64,000 nucleotides of DNA from Euborellia annulipes (GCA_023213315.1 JAKCPI010001950.1:16883-80882), one strand, 5' to 3'; numbered from the stretch's first letter, positions 21,395 to 31,920 are shown. Notes: generated by a model not told the origin, from the letters alone. Translations and numbers: made by a program.

Positions 21395-22095
21395 CTTTTT
21401 TACTTTCTCTTACCTATGTATATATGTAATATATATATAGAGAGAAAGTATTGGATTCATGTCAAAAATTCGATGTCGAGATTTTGATGGATCTTCACGT
21501 TTTGAGGTCCCCTGAATCCAAAAAGTGGTTTTCGCGACATGGTCTGTCTGTGGGTGGGTGGGTGGGTGGGTGGGTGTGTGTGTGTGTGGGTGTGTGTTCA
21601 ATTTTAAGGATGAAGGAATTGAGCTACGAGGTTGAAATTTTATATTTAAGTTAAACACCTCCCGGGACTGGAAAAATAAGCTTTTAATCAAAATCGGCCA
21701 AAGAGTACTAGTACTTTACTGATGTACTTTTTCAGTTTTTTTCGATTTTCTCAAAATTTGCTCCAACGATTTTTTTTTAAATTCAAAAATCAATTATTTT
21801 TTAGATGTTCTTTAAAATGTATATTCTCATTTTGCGATTGAAATCTTCTGAAGACCACTTTACTCTTGTATTTCATAGGGAAGATAGGAGAAATGGTTGT
21901 CATGGTAACAAAATATAAATATTTTCCCATACTTATAAATTTTACATCTGAATTCAAATGTTCCGTACTGTCGGGAACTAAATATATGTCGACACAAAAA
22001 ATCTGGTGTGACAAGCACAGAACACAACTTTCGATTACCGAAGGTAAGAGAAAGTTATTGTGCTGTGCGCCAGTCACACCAGATTTTTTTAAGTC
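21395..22095 (+). mobile_element. R1 element, near-complete copy (reference)
   Basis: Left end: hairpin ACTTTCTCTTACC ... AGAGAGAAAGT (21401-21451). Then TTCGATGTCGAGATTTTGAT, TCACGTTTTGAGGTCCCCTG, a TG/GGTG microsatellite (21540-21598), GAAGGAATTGAGCTACGAGG, GGCCAAAGAGTACTAGTACT, an RFX-like site near 21893-21907 (GGTTGTCATGGTAAC), GTCGACACAAAAAATC, and the right hairpin CTGGTGTGACAAGC ... GTCACACCAG (22002-22081). No protein is encoded; ORFs are incidental and recur only because the repeat does. Confidence 0.88.
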
Positions 22096-22690
22096 CTCTT
22101 TTGGCTTTGGAGCTAATATTAAGGGGGTAAATAATAAAAAAGGCCACATATCTTCAACATCGTTGAAAATATATCTGCTATGGGATGATCAAATATAAAC
22201 TTAAACTCTTTTGTCAATAGATTTTGTTATAAGTTAATAATCTCTCTCTCTGCGTATTTGTATTTGATATTTCGATTAAAGATGATAGATAGAGGCCAGC
22301 GTTCCGTTAAAGTCGTTATACATCTATTAAAAGATTTAGTTATCCAATTGACAGGGGAAAATTAATAATCTTAAATAATTCACTGGGTGAAAAAAAATTA
22401 ACAACAAAGAATATAATTAATTGTTAATTTTCTCTATATACACTGCGCGTCCAAAAATAACATTTTTTCTTCTTTGTAATGATAATCTAATTTCGGAAGG
22501 CGGGTGGCGCGGCTAGTTATGATGAAATTATCTATGTATTCAATATTTTGAACAAACATGTTATTTTGTAGATTTTCCTTTCTTGGCTGTAAAAATTTGA
22601 TATTTTTTTGTAGAGCGGTCAAACCGAATAAAAATAACTTTGTATAGAAAGATTCCAGTGTCCTCTGGAGGTAAAAGTTTCGTCTCATGA
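22096..22690. other. No gene seen
   Basis: AT-rich, unassigned. A minus-strand ORF at 22434-22688 has no recognisable domain. Confidence 0.45.
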
Positions 22691-22997
22691 CACTACGGGC
22701 GTATATAAGGGGGGGCCCGAGGGGTTCTGCCCCCCCCCCGAAAATGTTTGCAAATGTTCCGAGGGCGGCACATGAGAAAAAATTTTGGTTCCGCGGGTGG
22801 CAAAAATTTTGCGTCTCTAAAAAAAAGGTAAAATACTTTTACGGAAAGGGAAAAAATTTTCCGCAGGGCGGAAAATTTGGTTCCGCGAATCAAAATTTTT
22901 TCGTAGGGCGGAAATAGTTCCGCGAAAAAAAAATCTTTCGCAGAAAATGTTTGAGATCAGGCCCCCCCCCCCCGAAAAATTTCTATATACGCCCCTG
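22691..22997. mobile_element. Probable hAT-like MITE
   Basis: Ends CACTACGGGCGTATATAAGG and CTATATACGCCCCTG are inverse over GGGCGTATATA. The flanking 8-mers TCTCATGA and TCTCAGTG share five leading bases. The interior has G/C runs and the GGTTCCGCGGGTGGCAAAAA type of internal repeat also seen at 13714 and 38202. Confidence 0.65.
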
Positions 22998-23136
22998 TCT
23001 CAGTGAGATAGGGAACAGATTTTCGCTTCCTATTTTAAGAGGTGAAAATTATTCTAAATATTTAGGTGTCCAAAATTTAAACTAAAAATGCATGATTTAA
23101 AAAGATTTCTGTTTAAGTTTCTTTGTTTTGTTTTTA

Positions 23137-23520
23137 CTTTCTCTTACCTATGTATATATGTAATATATATATAGAGGAGAGAAAGTATTGGTTCATGTCA
23201 AAAATTCGATGTCGAGATTTTGATGGATCTTCACGTTTTGAGGTCCCCCTGAATCCAAAAAAGTGGTTTTCGCGACATGGTCTGTCTGTGTGTGTGTGGG
23301 TGGGTGTGTGTGTGTTCAAATTTAAGCATGAAGGAATTGAGCTATGAGGTTGGAAATTTTATATTTAAGTTAAACACCCCCGGGACCGGGAAAATAAGCT
23401 TTTAATCAAAATCGGCCAAAGAGTACTAGTACTTTACTGATGTACTTTTCAGCTTTTTTTCGATTTTCTCAAAATTTGCTCCAACGATTTTTTTTAAATT
23501 CAAAAAATCGTTGGAGCAAA
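23137..23520 (+). mobile_element. R1 element, 5' half
   Basis: Left hairpin, TTCGATGTCGAGATTTTGAT, TG microsatellite, ATTGAGCTATGAGGTTGG and GTACTAGTACTTTACTGATG modules, ending in CTCAAAATTTGCTCCAACG and a short inverse of it at 23507-23525. It abuts the Penelope-like remnant. Confidence 0.85.
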
Positions 23521-23539
23521 TTTTGAAACTTCATCTTCA

Positions 23540-24255
23540 TTGTACTTCGTTCAGTTACGTGACCCTAACGTTTTGGCAGTGGTATTAGTAATCATCTCCT
23601 TCTTGGTCAGATCTTTTACCAGATTCTTAATATTTCTTTCAGTATTAAGAAAAAAAATTTTCTCTCTTGACCCAATTTCTTGTATTTGGTGGTGTCATTC
23701 ACAATTTGTAGCATTTTTTCATTATATTCATGTTTATTCATCACTATCGTTAAACTGGTCTTATCCGACTCCAAAATAACTATCCTTTCTTTATTGAGTT
23801 CTTTAAACTTTTTGGCCTGTGCTAAATCACGATGTATAACATTTTCTAAGGGAGTTGGTTTCTTCTTTCCTTCTCTTCTTATATGGTTGGAAATACAGAA
23901 GGTCGATTTGCTTCTAAGGCTTTTTCTGATGTGTTCATCATTGACCATCGACACGCATTTTTCAACATCTGCCACCAAGTCAAGTAGGTCATTATTCTTG
24001 TTGGTGGGAAACGCGAACTTTGGGCCAAAGCGGAGAACTCGGGATACCCTCAACTGGAACCTCAACGTCGGAGAGATTAACAATATAATCTTTACTCTTA
24101 TCTCTATCTTCATTTAAGTACTTGAAGAGTAAATTTTTTTGCGAAGATTGAAGATTGTTTATTTTCTTGTTGAGTATTTGTCTTCGTCTATAATACTGGT
24201 CATAATATACCGATTCCAGATGTAAGTTTAACTGTTTAAAAGCAAGGTTATTCAT
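23540..24255 (-). pseudogene. Penelope-like retroelement ORF fragment, frameshifted
   Basis: Read on the minus strand, the first frame (24255 to about 24060) encodes NLAFKQLNLHLESVYYDQYY and RDKSKDYIVNLSDVEVPVEG. The frame then shifts, and the second frame continues VLRFGPKFAFPTNKNNDLL, ... VNDEHIRKSLRSKSTF ... KKFKELNKERIVILESDKTS and LTIVMNKHEYNEKMLQIVND. The order GPKFA..P, a basic region, VILxSDKxxxxVxMxxxEY and Y.KL is characteristic of the N-terminal part of Penelope-like reverse transcriptases. The RT core and GIY-YIG domain are absent and the frame is broken, so this is a dead fragment. It is flanked by R1 elements. Confidence 0.75.
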
Positions 24256-24394
24256 GCTATAAGCGTGATGCGACTTATATTTAAAGAATTAATTTGAAAG
24301 GTTATATTTTTCTTAATTGAAATTTTAAAAGCCATTAAACGATTGAAATTTTACTATTTAATTTAATTACGGAAACTATTTTCGAAGACGTTCT

Positions 24395-24890
24395 CAGGTA
24401 AAAAAATCTGGTGTGACTGGCCGCACATACTCTTATCTTCGATAATCGAAGTTGTGTTCTGTGCTTGTGACACCAGATTTTTTGTGTCGACATATATTTA
24501 GTTTTCACTGATATAGATGTATTAGCATTCAAGATATAAAATTTATAAACATTGGAAAAAATTTATATTTTGTTATCATGGCAACAATTTCTCCTATCTT
24601 TCATATTAAGTACAAGAATAAATTGTCTTTCAAAAGATTTCAATGCCAAAATGAGAATATACATTTTAAAGAGCATCTAAAAAATAAATGATTTTTGAAT
24701 TTTAATCAAAATGGTTGGAGCAAATTTTGAGAAAATCGAAAAAAGACACACAGACAGACCATTTCGCGAAAACCATTTTTTTGGATTCACTTCAAAACGT
24801 GTACATCCATCAAAATCTCGACATAGAATTTTTGACATGAATCCACTACTTCTATCTATATATATTAACATATATAGGTAAGAGAAAATA
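24395..24890 (-). mobile_element. R1 element, internally deleted copy
   Basis: Hairpin CTGGTGTGACTGGC ... CTTGTGACACCAG, then GTGTCGACATATATTTAG, an RFX-like GTTATCATGGCAAC at 24576-24589, TTTAAAGAGCATCTAAAAAA, then the distal modules. The microsatellite region is reduced to ACACACAGACAGACC. Confidence 0.85.
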
Positions 24891-24899
24891 AAAAATTGT

Positions 24900-27230
24900 A
24901 TTGTATTGAACAAACGTCCTCGTTTCTGTAATTAAATAAATTAATAAAATTTATATTCCAGCAGATTTCAATGGTTTAATTACTTTTAAAATTTCACTTT
25001 AAAGAATTACAATATATTAAAATAAAATAGATTCTTAATGAGAAATACAGTACAAATTAAATATAGGGCAGATGTCAATTGAAAATCAAGAAATTACAGA
25101 GTAAATAAATTCGCATTAAGAAGAAAATTTATAAGGCTATCCAAGATTTGAACAACTAATGAATATTATTCTAAGCTCGTTAATTAAATGGTAAATAAAT
25201 AATATTTATCTGACTGAAATGTAAAGATCTGTTGAAATGTGATAGGTGGGTATTTGATCCTTTTGCTTAATAGCCGAATTAAGAGATGCATAGATTTCGG
25301 AAATGTGGGACACATTGCTCATTGTCCCCCCCCTCCCCAAACAGTTAGGTAATTAAGCTCAAAATGCAAATGGTCAAACTTAGAACTAAGGCGCATGGGA
25401 ATCTAAAAAATCTGATGCGACCAGTCACACCAGATTTTTTCATTAACTATTTATCTAACAATTAGAAAATTTATTCCTCATTATATAATACTGTAGTAAT
25501 ATGAAGAATTGAGAAAAAAGTTAAAAAAAAAAAATAAGATTAAAGTCAGTTAATTTCGACTAAAAACTAATCAACTCTTCTTCATTCATTCCTTTAGTTT
25601 AATTAGTAAGTTAAATAAATGGTGGGTTGATGTTAGAGCTAGAAGTTTACCAAGTTTTCCTTCTTCTATCTTAGTTTAATTAAACTAAACCATTTTATAG
25701 TTAATTCTTTTTTTATTTTATTTTACTAGACTATTACTTGCAAACATTCCAAAGTGAAAATCCAAAAATAAAATAAGAAAAAAAATTTACGAATAATTTA
25801 TTAATTAAATATTAAAAGGATATTTTTGTGCCAATTAATCCTTGAAATAATTGAAAAGTGGACCCTATGCTGTTTACATGCAAATCCCATAGGGTTAACA
25901 TTTAACATTGGGTCAGAACTAACATGTAAATAAGATTCGCTATACTTTATAAAGGTCTATCTAATTCATATCAAATGTTCATTTCTTTTGATTGATATAT
26001 TTAAGTTTTATGTTTGTGGTTAACATATGATATTGTAATAAATGTCGAGAAAACTTATATCAAATGACCTATCGACTAATAAGAGTATAGAAATTTGATC
26101 ATGATCTCAGGTAGGAATATTTTATGGAAAATTACAAATAAAATAAAAACATTTAATAAATAAAATTTCCCGAAAATAAATTATCTATTAAAATGAAGAG
26201 TAAACCTGAGCAAAATAAGGACAAAGGACAATATGCATTCATATAAGGTACGACACTAATATTCAGAAGGGGGAAAAAAAAAATATCTAGAAATTCTTGA
26301 ATTATTTTATCAATTATAAATATTAAATGATTACTGAGAATAATTAATAAATAATTAGCAATATTGAAGTGAAATACCTAGGCAAAAACCTCGAGAATTG
26401 AGGAGAGCGAGAGAGAGGTGGCCAGCGGGGAAGATGGCTGCTCATCAAATGAAGTGGCTTGGGGATTTCTTGAGAAAAGTTGCACAGGTTAATTACTACT
26501 CAATAGTCTCCCCTCTTCTGAGCTCTCTAGGCTAGCTCAGTATTCTTTTCTAGGCAGGCCTTATGGCGCCAAAGAATACAACCCTTGTGATTGGCTAATT
26601 AGTCAGAAGAGGGAGAAAGAAGGAGACGAGAGGGGGGTTACTAAATAATTTTATATTTTAATGTGATTAAAAAAGGAAAATAGAGGAGGGTACGTAGGCT
26701 TCTCTAATACTAATTCTATTGTAATGTTGGAAACTAAAGATTCTGGTTTTACCCAAAAAATATTGCAGGTGAGAACCAAATGAAATATTTTTTTTTCACT
26801 TCAAATTTTCTTTGCATCTTTTAGATCTTGGTATAGTTTTTTTTTAAATCATTTTTTGAGATTATTCTATTTCAAAATCATTGAGTAATTTGCTATACTC
26901 TTAGAGATAAGCTAATATTATTATACTGATTAACGAGAGACATATTTCCAAGGTAAGCAGTCTAATGACATTTTTTTTTAAAATAAATAATCTTCAAATT
27001 AGATATTTAGTTAGCATACTTAAGAGAGGGCCGAAAATATAACAGAGATTTTTGAAGAACGACTTTCGGGATAGGTGACCCCTCTTGGTAGGCCGCTGAG
27101 AGCAAAAATAATTTAATTTCAAGACTAAATAACCTCAGAAACTAAATTACTTAAAATTAACAAGAAAATAAAATTTTCGGTTTTAATTAAATTTTCACGA
27201 TTTAATATTTTTTTACTAAATGCAATTTTT
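24900..27230. other. Longest AT-rich stretch without a named repeat or gene
   Basis: I looked here for the missing first exon of SDR gene 1 (TGASxGIG, GLARR, NNAG) and did not find it. A small hairpin (CTGATGCGAC/GTCACACCAG) at 25405-25440 is an R1 end fragment. At 26434 an ATG opens 18 codons (MAAHQMKWLGDFLRKVAQ) followed by a GT; it resembles no SDR N-terminus and I leave it unassigned. Confidence 0.5.
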
Positions 27231-27234
27231 TTTC

Positions 27235-27935
27235 AAAAAATCTGGTGTGACTGGCGCCAGCACACAACTTTCTCTTACCTTCGGTAATCGAAAGTTGTGT
27301 TCTGTGCTTGTCACACCAGATTTTTCGTGTCGACATATATTTAGTTTCCGCCAATATATTAGAATTTAAGATGTCAAATTTTTATAAACATGGGAAAATA
27401 TTTATATTTTGTTGCCATGGCAACCATTTCTCCTATCTTTCCTATGAAGCACAAGAGTAAAGTGTGCTTCAAACAATTTTGAGGGCAAAACGAGAATATA
27501 CATTTGAAAGAGCATCTAAAAAATAATTGATTTTTGAATTTTAATCAAAATCGTTAGAGCGAATTTTGAGAAAATCGAAAAAAACTGAAAAAGTACATCA
27601 GTAAAGTACTAGTACTCTTTGGCCGATTTTGATTAAAAGCTTATTTTTCCGGTCCCGGGGGGTGTTTAAATTAAATATAAAATTTCAGCCTCATAGCTCA
27701 ATTCCTTCATGCTTAAAAGTGAACACAGACACACACACAGACACACACACACACACACACACACACACCCACCCCCCACCCCCCAGACAGACCATGTCGC
27801 GAAAACCACTTTTTTGGATTCAGGGGACCTCAAAACGTGAAGATCCATCAAAATCTCGACATCGAATTTTTGACATGAATCCAATACTTTCTCTCTATAT
27901 ATATATTACATATATACATAGGTAAGAGAAAGTAA
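27235..27935 (-). mobile_element. R1 element, complete copy with perfect RFX palindrome
   Basis: Right-end hairpin at 27239-27324, GTGTCGACATATATTTAG, GTTGCCATGGCAAC at 27411-27424, the AGCATCTAAAAAATAATTGA, GTACTAGTACT and CA-microsatellite (about 27726-27780) modules, AACGTGAAGATCCATC and the left-end hairpin AGGTAAGAGAAAGT at 27920-27933. It ends about 150 bp before SDR gene 1 exon 2. Confidence 0.9.
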
Positions 27936-28086
27936 AAAGAGAAGCTTACTGATAGTAATATAGATTTTGAAGATGAATAACATTTAGTCCCAGAATCGTG
28001 AGCAAAGTGTAAATAAAAAATTTCGGGTCGAAAAAGTAGTCTTTTATCTTCATCCTTCTTATAAAAATTTTAAAATAAATTTTCAG

Positions 28087-29797
28087 GAAAAGGAGACACC
28101 CAAGGTTGGAAAGACATCCTGGACATTAATGTGCTCGGTTTAAGTCTCTGTTGTCGATATGGACTAGAAAATATGCTCAAGCATAAAATCGACGATGGAC
28201 ATATTATAAACATGAACAGGTAATTTTTTTTCCTTTCCTTTATGACTTACACACCAATTAATTAAATACTAGTAAGCCAAACATTTTTGACAATTTGTTT
28301 TTCGATTCTTAATATTCATAATATTTTAATTTTATCAAACTTTCCGATTCGTTCATTTTCTTAAATTTTGAACTTTTTTCCTTCAATATTAAAGAAGAAA
28401 GAAAAGATTATTTAGAAATATCGTATAAATCTTACAATTAGCTCAAGTAAATCATAGTAACAGATATCGACTTAGGTGTTGGTTTGCCCTCGGGGCATGG
28501 CGTAGAGGTTAGCGTGCTAACCTCATATACCAAACGTCGCGGGTTCGGACCCCAGGCAGTCCGATGATTTTATTTAAGCCAATTGGATCCAAATGGCTTA
28601 AATAAGAATGCCTGGACCCCATATATGTATATTTATTAATAACGGATATCGTAAAAAGTCTTATATGGCCTGAGTTGCCGAAAAGACTGTGTGTATGAGT
28701 GTGTGAGTGTGAGTGTGAATGAGAAAAAAGTGTGAATGTTTTTTTATAAAAAAAAGGTGTTGGTTTGTTTACAGTTAATAATATTTTCCATCTAATAATT
28801 GGGATGAAAGTGATGACAGTAGGCCTAAACAGATCGTAGCTCTGGACGGTGTTATGGGAGCTGATCGTGATTGTCCGACTTATGATTATTGTAGGCAAGA
28901 TATTTCCTGTCGGAAGATAGATTCGAAAAAAATAGACTCTAAAACTGTTCTTTTTTATTCAAATCCAATTTTATAAACGTCTTTTGCAGTATTTGTGGTC
29001 ATATGCCTGTTGCCAAAGCGATGTCGGGTTGTTCAATGTATTTTGCCAGCAAACACGCCGTTACAGTACTCACCGACGGTCTCCGTAAAGAACTTGTCCA
29101 ACTAAAGTCCAAGATAAGAGTTTGCGTAAGTGAATCATTTCTTTTTTAAGACACCAACAAGACCGAGTCTAACAAAAGAAGCAAGTTAGGCTACTTTTTG
29201 AAGATCAAAATAAATATTATAAATTTTTATCCCTGAACCGTAGTACCGAGGAAAAGCATTATCTTCTTTTAATAAGTCAGAGGTTCAGTTCCAAACGAAA
29301 AAAATTGATTTCAATTGAATTGACCCCCCCCCCCCACCAAGGGAAACAAAAAGGATTGTGTTATATAGCACAAAGGCCATTAGTGACCTTCCCCTTAGAA
29401 TGCGGCAACTCCAATTCAAGCTGACCTATCAAATATATTTTGAAAATTAAAAAATTCTAAAATTCCAAAGATCGAAGTTTTAAGATCATCTGCTTCTATT
29501 ATACAAGGAAAAAGAATTCATGTTTATAATATAATAATTTACAGAGCCTGAGCCCAGGAGGCGTGAGTACAGAAATACTGGAAGTTTCTGGAATAACATT
29601 TGACGATTTGGGACCTGAAAGACCCTTTTTGGATGTTGAGCATATCACCAGTGCTGTTTTGTATATCCTTAGTGTTCCTCCCATTGTAAATGTAAGTATC
29701 TCTTACTTTATAATTCTTATATAGTCTAATTAATATTTATTTTTATTTCTTCCAGATCACGGAAATGACCATCAAACCAGTATTAGAAGATATTTAA
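28087..29797 (+). CDS. SDR gene 1: farnesol dehydrogenase/DHRS11-like, exons 2-5 only
   Basis: Four exons, 28087-28219, 28990-29125, 29545-29691 and 29756-29797 (stop TAA), all with AG/GT borders. Their lengths (133, 136, 147, 42) and phases equal exons 2-5 of gene 2. The product covers gene 2 residues 102-253: DINVLGLSLCCRYG with the catalytic Asn, MNS with the catalytic Ser (codon split by an intron), MYFASKH with the Tyr..Lys pair, SPGGVST, and the C-terminal ITEMTIKPVLEDI. By family this is an NADP(H)-dependent cytosolic alcohol/ketone oxidoreductase; the substrate is unknown. Its frame is open and the splice sites are good. However, no first exon (TGxxxGxG, NNAG) is visible in the 28 kb upstream. 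Either that exon lies outside the window or this is a 5'-truncated duplicate. A SINE occupies the first visible intron. Confidence 0.82.
28487..28755 (+). mobile_element. SINE family A, full length, 12-bp TSD
   Basis: Flanked by GGTGTTGGTTTG at 28475-28486 and 28756-28767. The head has an A-box-like GGCGTAGAGGTTAGCGTGC and a B-box-like GGGTTCGGACCCC. The body holds the TTAAGCCAATTGG / CCAAATGGCTTAA palindrome, then GCCGAAAAGACTGTGTG, GTGAGTGTGAATGAG and an A-rich end. It lies in an intron of SDR gene 1, in the sense direction. This is the best-bounded copy and defines the family. Confidence 0.92.
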
Positions 29798-29803
29798 ATT
29801 TTA

Positions 29804-29980
29804 AATAAAAAAAAAAAACAAATTAACCCCGGAAAAAAAATATAAATCTTTTTTAAAAATATTATATATTTTAAATAAAATTTTTATGTTATTTGAACTA
29901 AAATTTTATGTATTCATAAATCACTTCTTAAGATGACTCAAGAATGTTGAAATATGTATAAAGTGTTAATTTTTAATAAA
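29804..29980 (+). promoter_or_regulatory. Polyadenylation signals of SDR gene 1
   Basis: AATAAA at 29804-29809, seven bases after the stop codon, and another at 29975-29980. The second gives a 3' UTR of about 180-200 nt and is the more plausible one. Confidence 0.55.
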
Positions 29981-30009
29981 TAATCAAAACTGATAACCTG
30001 GTGTTTTTT

Positions 30010-30505
30010 ACTTTCTCTTATCTATATATGTAATATATAGAAAGTCGAGATTTTGATGAATATACACCTTATGAGATCCCCTGAATCAAAAAAAAAAAAA
30101 AAAAAAAAAAAATGGTTTTCGCGACATTGTATTTTATATTAAAGTTAGGTACCCCCAGGGACGTAACATGAAGCTTTTGAACAAAATCGGACAAAGAGTA
30201 CTAGTACTTTACTGATGAACTTTTTCAGTTTTTTTTTTTCGGATTTTTTCAAAATTCACTCTAACGATTTTGATTAAAATTAAAAATTAAAAAATATAAT
30301 TAAAAATCAATTATTTGCTCTTTAAAATGTATATTCTCATTGTGCCATTTAAATCTTTTGAAGCACACTTCACTACTTGAATTCAAATGTGCCGTACAGT
30401 CGGAAACTAAATATAATTTATGTCGACACGAAAAATCTGGTATGACAAGCACAGAACACAACTTTCAATTAGCGAAGGTACGAGAAAGTTGTGTTCTGCA
30501 AAAAA
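30010..30505 (+). mobile_element. R1 element, microsatellite lost
   Basis: TTTACTTTCTCTTATC end, GTCGAGATTTTGATG, a poly(A) tract in place of the microsatellite, GTACTAGTACTTTACTGATG, TTTATGTCGACACG, and hairpin CTGGTATGACAAGC whose right half is lost into poly(A). The sequence just beyond (30510-30610) has GGCGGAAAAAATTCCG-type words like the hAT-like MITE interiors. Confidence 0.75.
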
Positions 30506-30887
30506 AAAAAAAAATTCTCACGGCGGAAAAAATTCCGTGATCCTAAAAAAAATATATATATAAAATGATTTTCATGAGAGGGGAAAAATTTTCCGCCGAA
30601 GGCGAGCAATTGCAAAATTTTAAAGTTGTAAGGCGTCAATTACTATTCTGCATGGGGATGCCAAAATCCTAGAGCCGGCACTGCATACCAGGTTTAAAAA
30701 ATAAAAATTTAAAGAGACGAGAGAAAAATCTACTCGTGTCTTAATGGAAATAAAAAAGAAAAATTAAAATAAAATTTATGAATTTTAAACTCGTAACCGT
30801 TGGCTCTAGTTGAAACATTATGCTGGCTACGGGAGCTAAGTGGTTACGCATGTTTTTCCCGGTAAGATGGCGTTGTGTGTCTTTAAA

Positions 30888-31441
30888 ACTATGCCCAAAT
30901 ATCAAGTAATTCAAAAATTTGCCAAGAGTTGTCAAAATGGTAGGGTAGCTAACAATATTTAATGCATTTGGTTGATTTTCATTGATCTTTTAACAATAAA
31001 TTATTATATATTATGTATCTTTTATAAAAGCATAAAAATATATAAATATAGGCCAGATATAGGCCAAAAGGGGATCAGTTGTTAGACTAGCCTGCCATCT
31101 ATTGCAAGAATGCTGAACTAATTTGACTGTTAAATTTAAAAAAAAATCATCTAAGCTTATTTTAAAAATTTCTTAATTAATATGTGATTAATAATAACAA
31201 TAAATTCATTTTTAAATTTAAAAAAATTAAAGATTATTGGGACTGATTGTTTTTTGTATTTGCTTGATAACAAAAAAATTAATTTCCTTAATTTTTTAAT
31301 AAGTCATTAAAAAAATTATAGCTCGATGTCCCAATAATCTCTTATGAATTTAATTCATTAAAAAAAAACCGCATTGAAAAATTCCTTATAATAGTTTAGT
31401 TTTTTTTAAAGTACGTTTAGACGTCGCTCCTGAACCCCCTT
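30888..31441 (+). repeat. Interspersed repeat family D, full copy
   Basis: Runs from TATGCCCAAATATCAAGTAA to CGTTTAGACGTCGCTCCTG. It includes the module containing CTCGATGTCCCAATAATCTC that is missing at 1415-1826. It ends about 600 bp before the SDR gene 2 start. Confidence 0.8.
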
Positions 31442-31449
31442 AATAGGAG

Positions 31450-31590
31450 AATTAAATTTAAGTACACAAGGTTGTTTCAATGATTTCAATATCAGTGAAA
31501 CAAAAAACCTTGTGTACTTAAATTTAATTCTCCTGATATTGAAATCATTGAAGCAAAAAACCTTGTGTACTTAAATTTAATTCTCCTATT
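31450..31590. repeat. Three copies of a ~30-bp unit, one inverted and two direct
   Basis: AGGAGAATTAAATTTAAGTA at 31445-31464 is followed by CTTGTGTACTTAAATTTAAT (31512-31531) and again at 31565-31584. A CAATGATTTCAATATCA segment is itself inverted between them. The block can fold in two alternative hairpins. Confidence 0.85.
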
Positions 31591-31618
31591 AAAAAATTTA
31601 TGAATCAAACGGTAATTT

Positions 31619-31883
31619 TATATGAACCCTGTTATGCAATGGTGTGTCAAGCGCCAAAAAATTAAAAATTGAGTTAAGCACAGATTATTGTTTCAAATAT
31701 TATAATTACTACCGGTAGTATTTTTTTTGAAATATGTCCTAAAAAAATTTATTTTTAAGGTTATTTGCAAAATTGACATAAAAAATTATATATAATCCAA
31801 TGAAAACAAAAAACTTTAGTGTTAATTTTCTCAAAACTCGGTAGATGGCGCTTGACAGACTAATGCGTAACAGGGTCCATATA
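31619..31883. mobile_element. MITE just upstream of SDR gene 2
   Basis: Inverted ends TATGAACCCTGTTATGCAAT and TAATGCGTAACAGGGTCCAT. A second copy in opposite orientation is at 45081-45376. The distance from its right end to the gene 2 ATG is about 155 bp, so any core promoter lies within or immediately beside it. Confidence 0.75.
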
Positions 31884-31920
31884 ATCACTTTTTATTATAT
31901 AACTTTTTATTTTTAATTGA

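Noticed and set aside
21410..21691. Recurrent ORFs with HTHTHT and FDMNPILSLYIYITYIHR
   Set aside because: They arise from R1 microsatellite and hairpin sequence and recur wherever R1 is intact.
26434..26488. ATG-initiated MAAHQMKWLGDFLRKVAQ followed by GT as the missing first exon of SDR gene 1
   Set aside because: It lacks TGxxxGxG, is far too short and ends in the wrong phase to join 28087.
28487..28570. tRNA gene
   Set aside because: A-box and B-box-like words are present, but the acceptor stem does not close, and the same sequence continues into a SINE body repeated many times.
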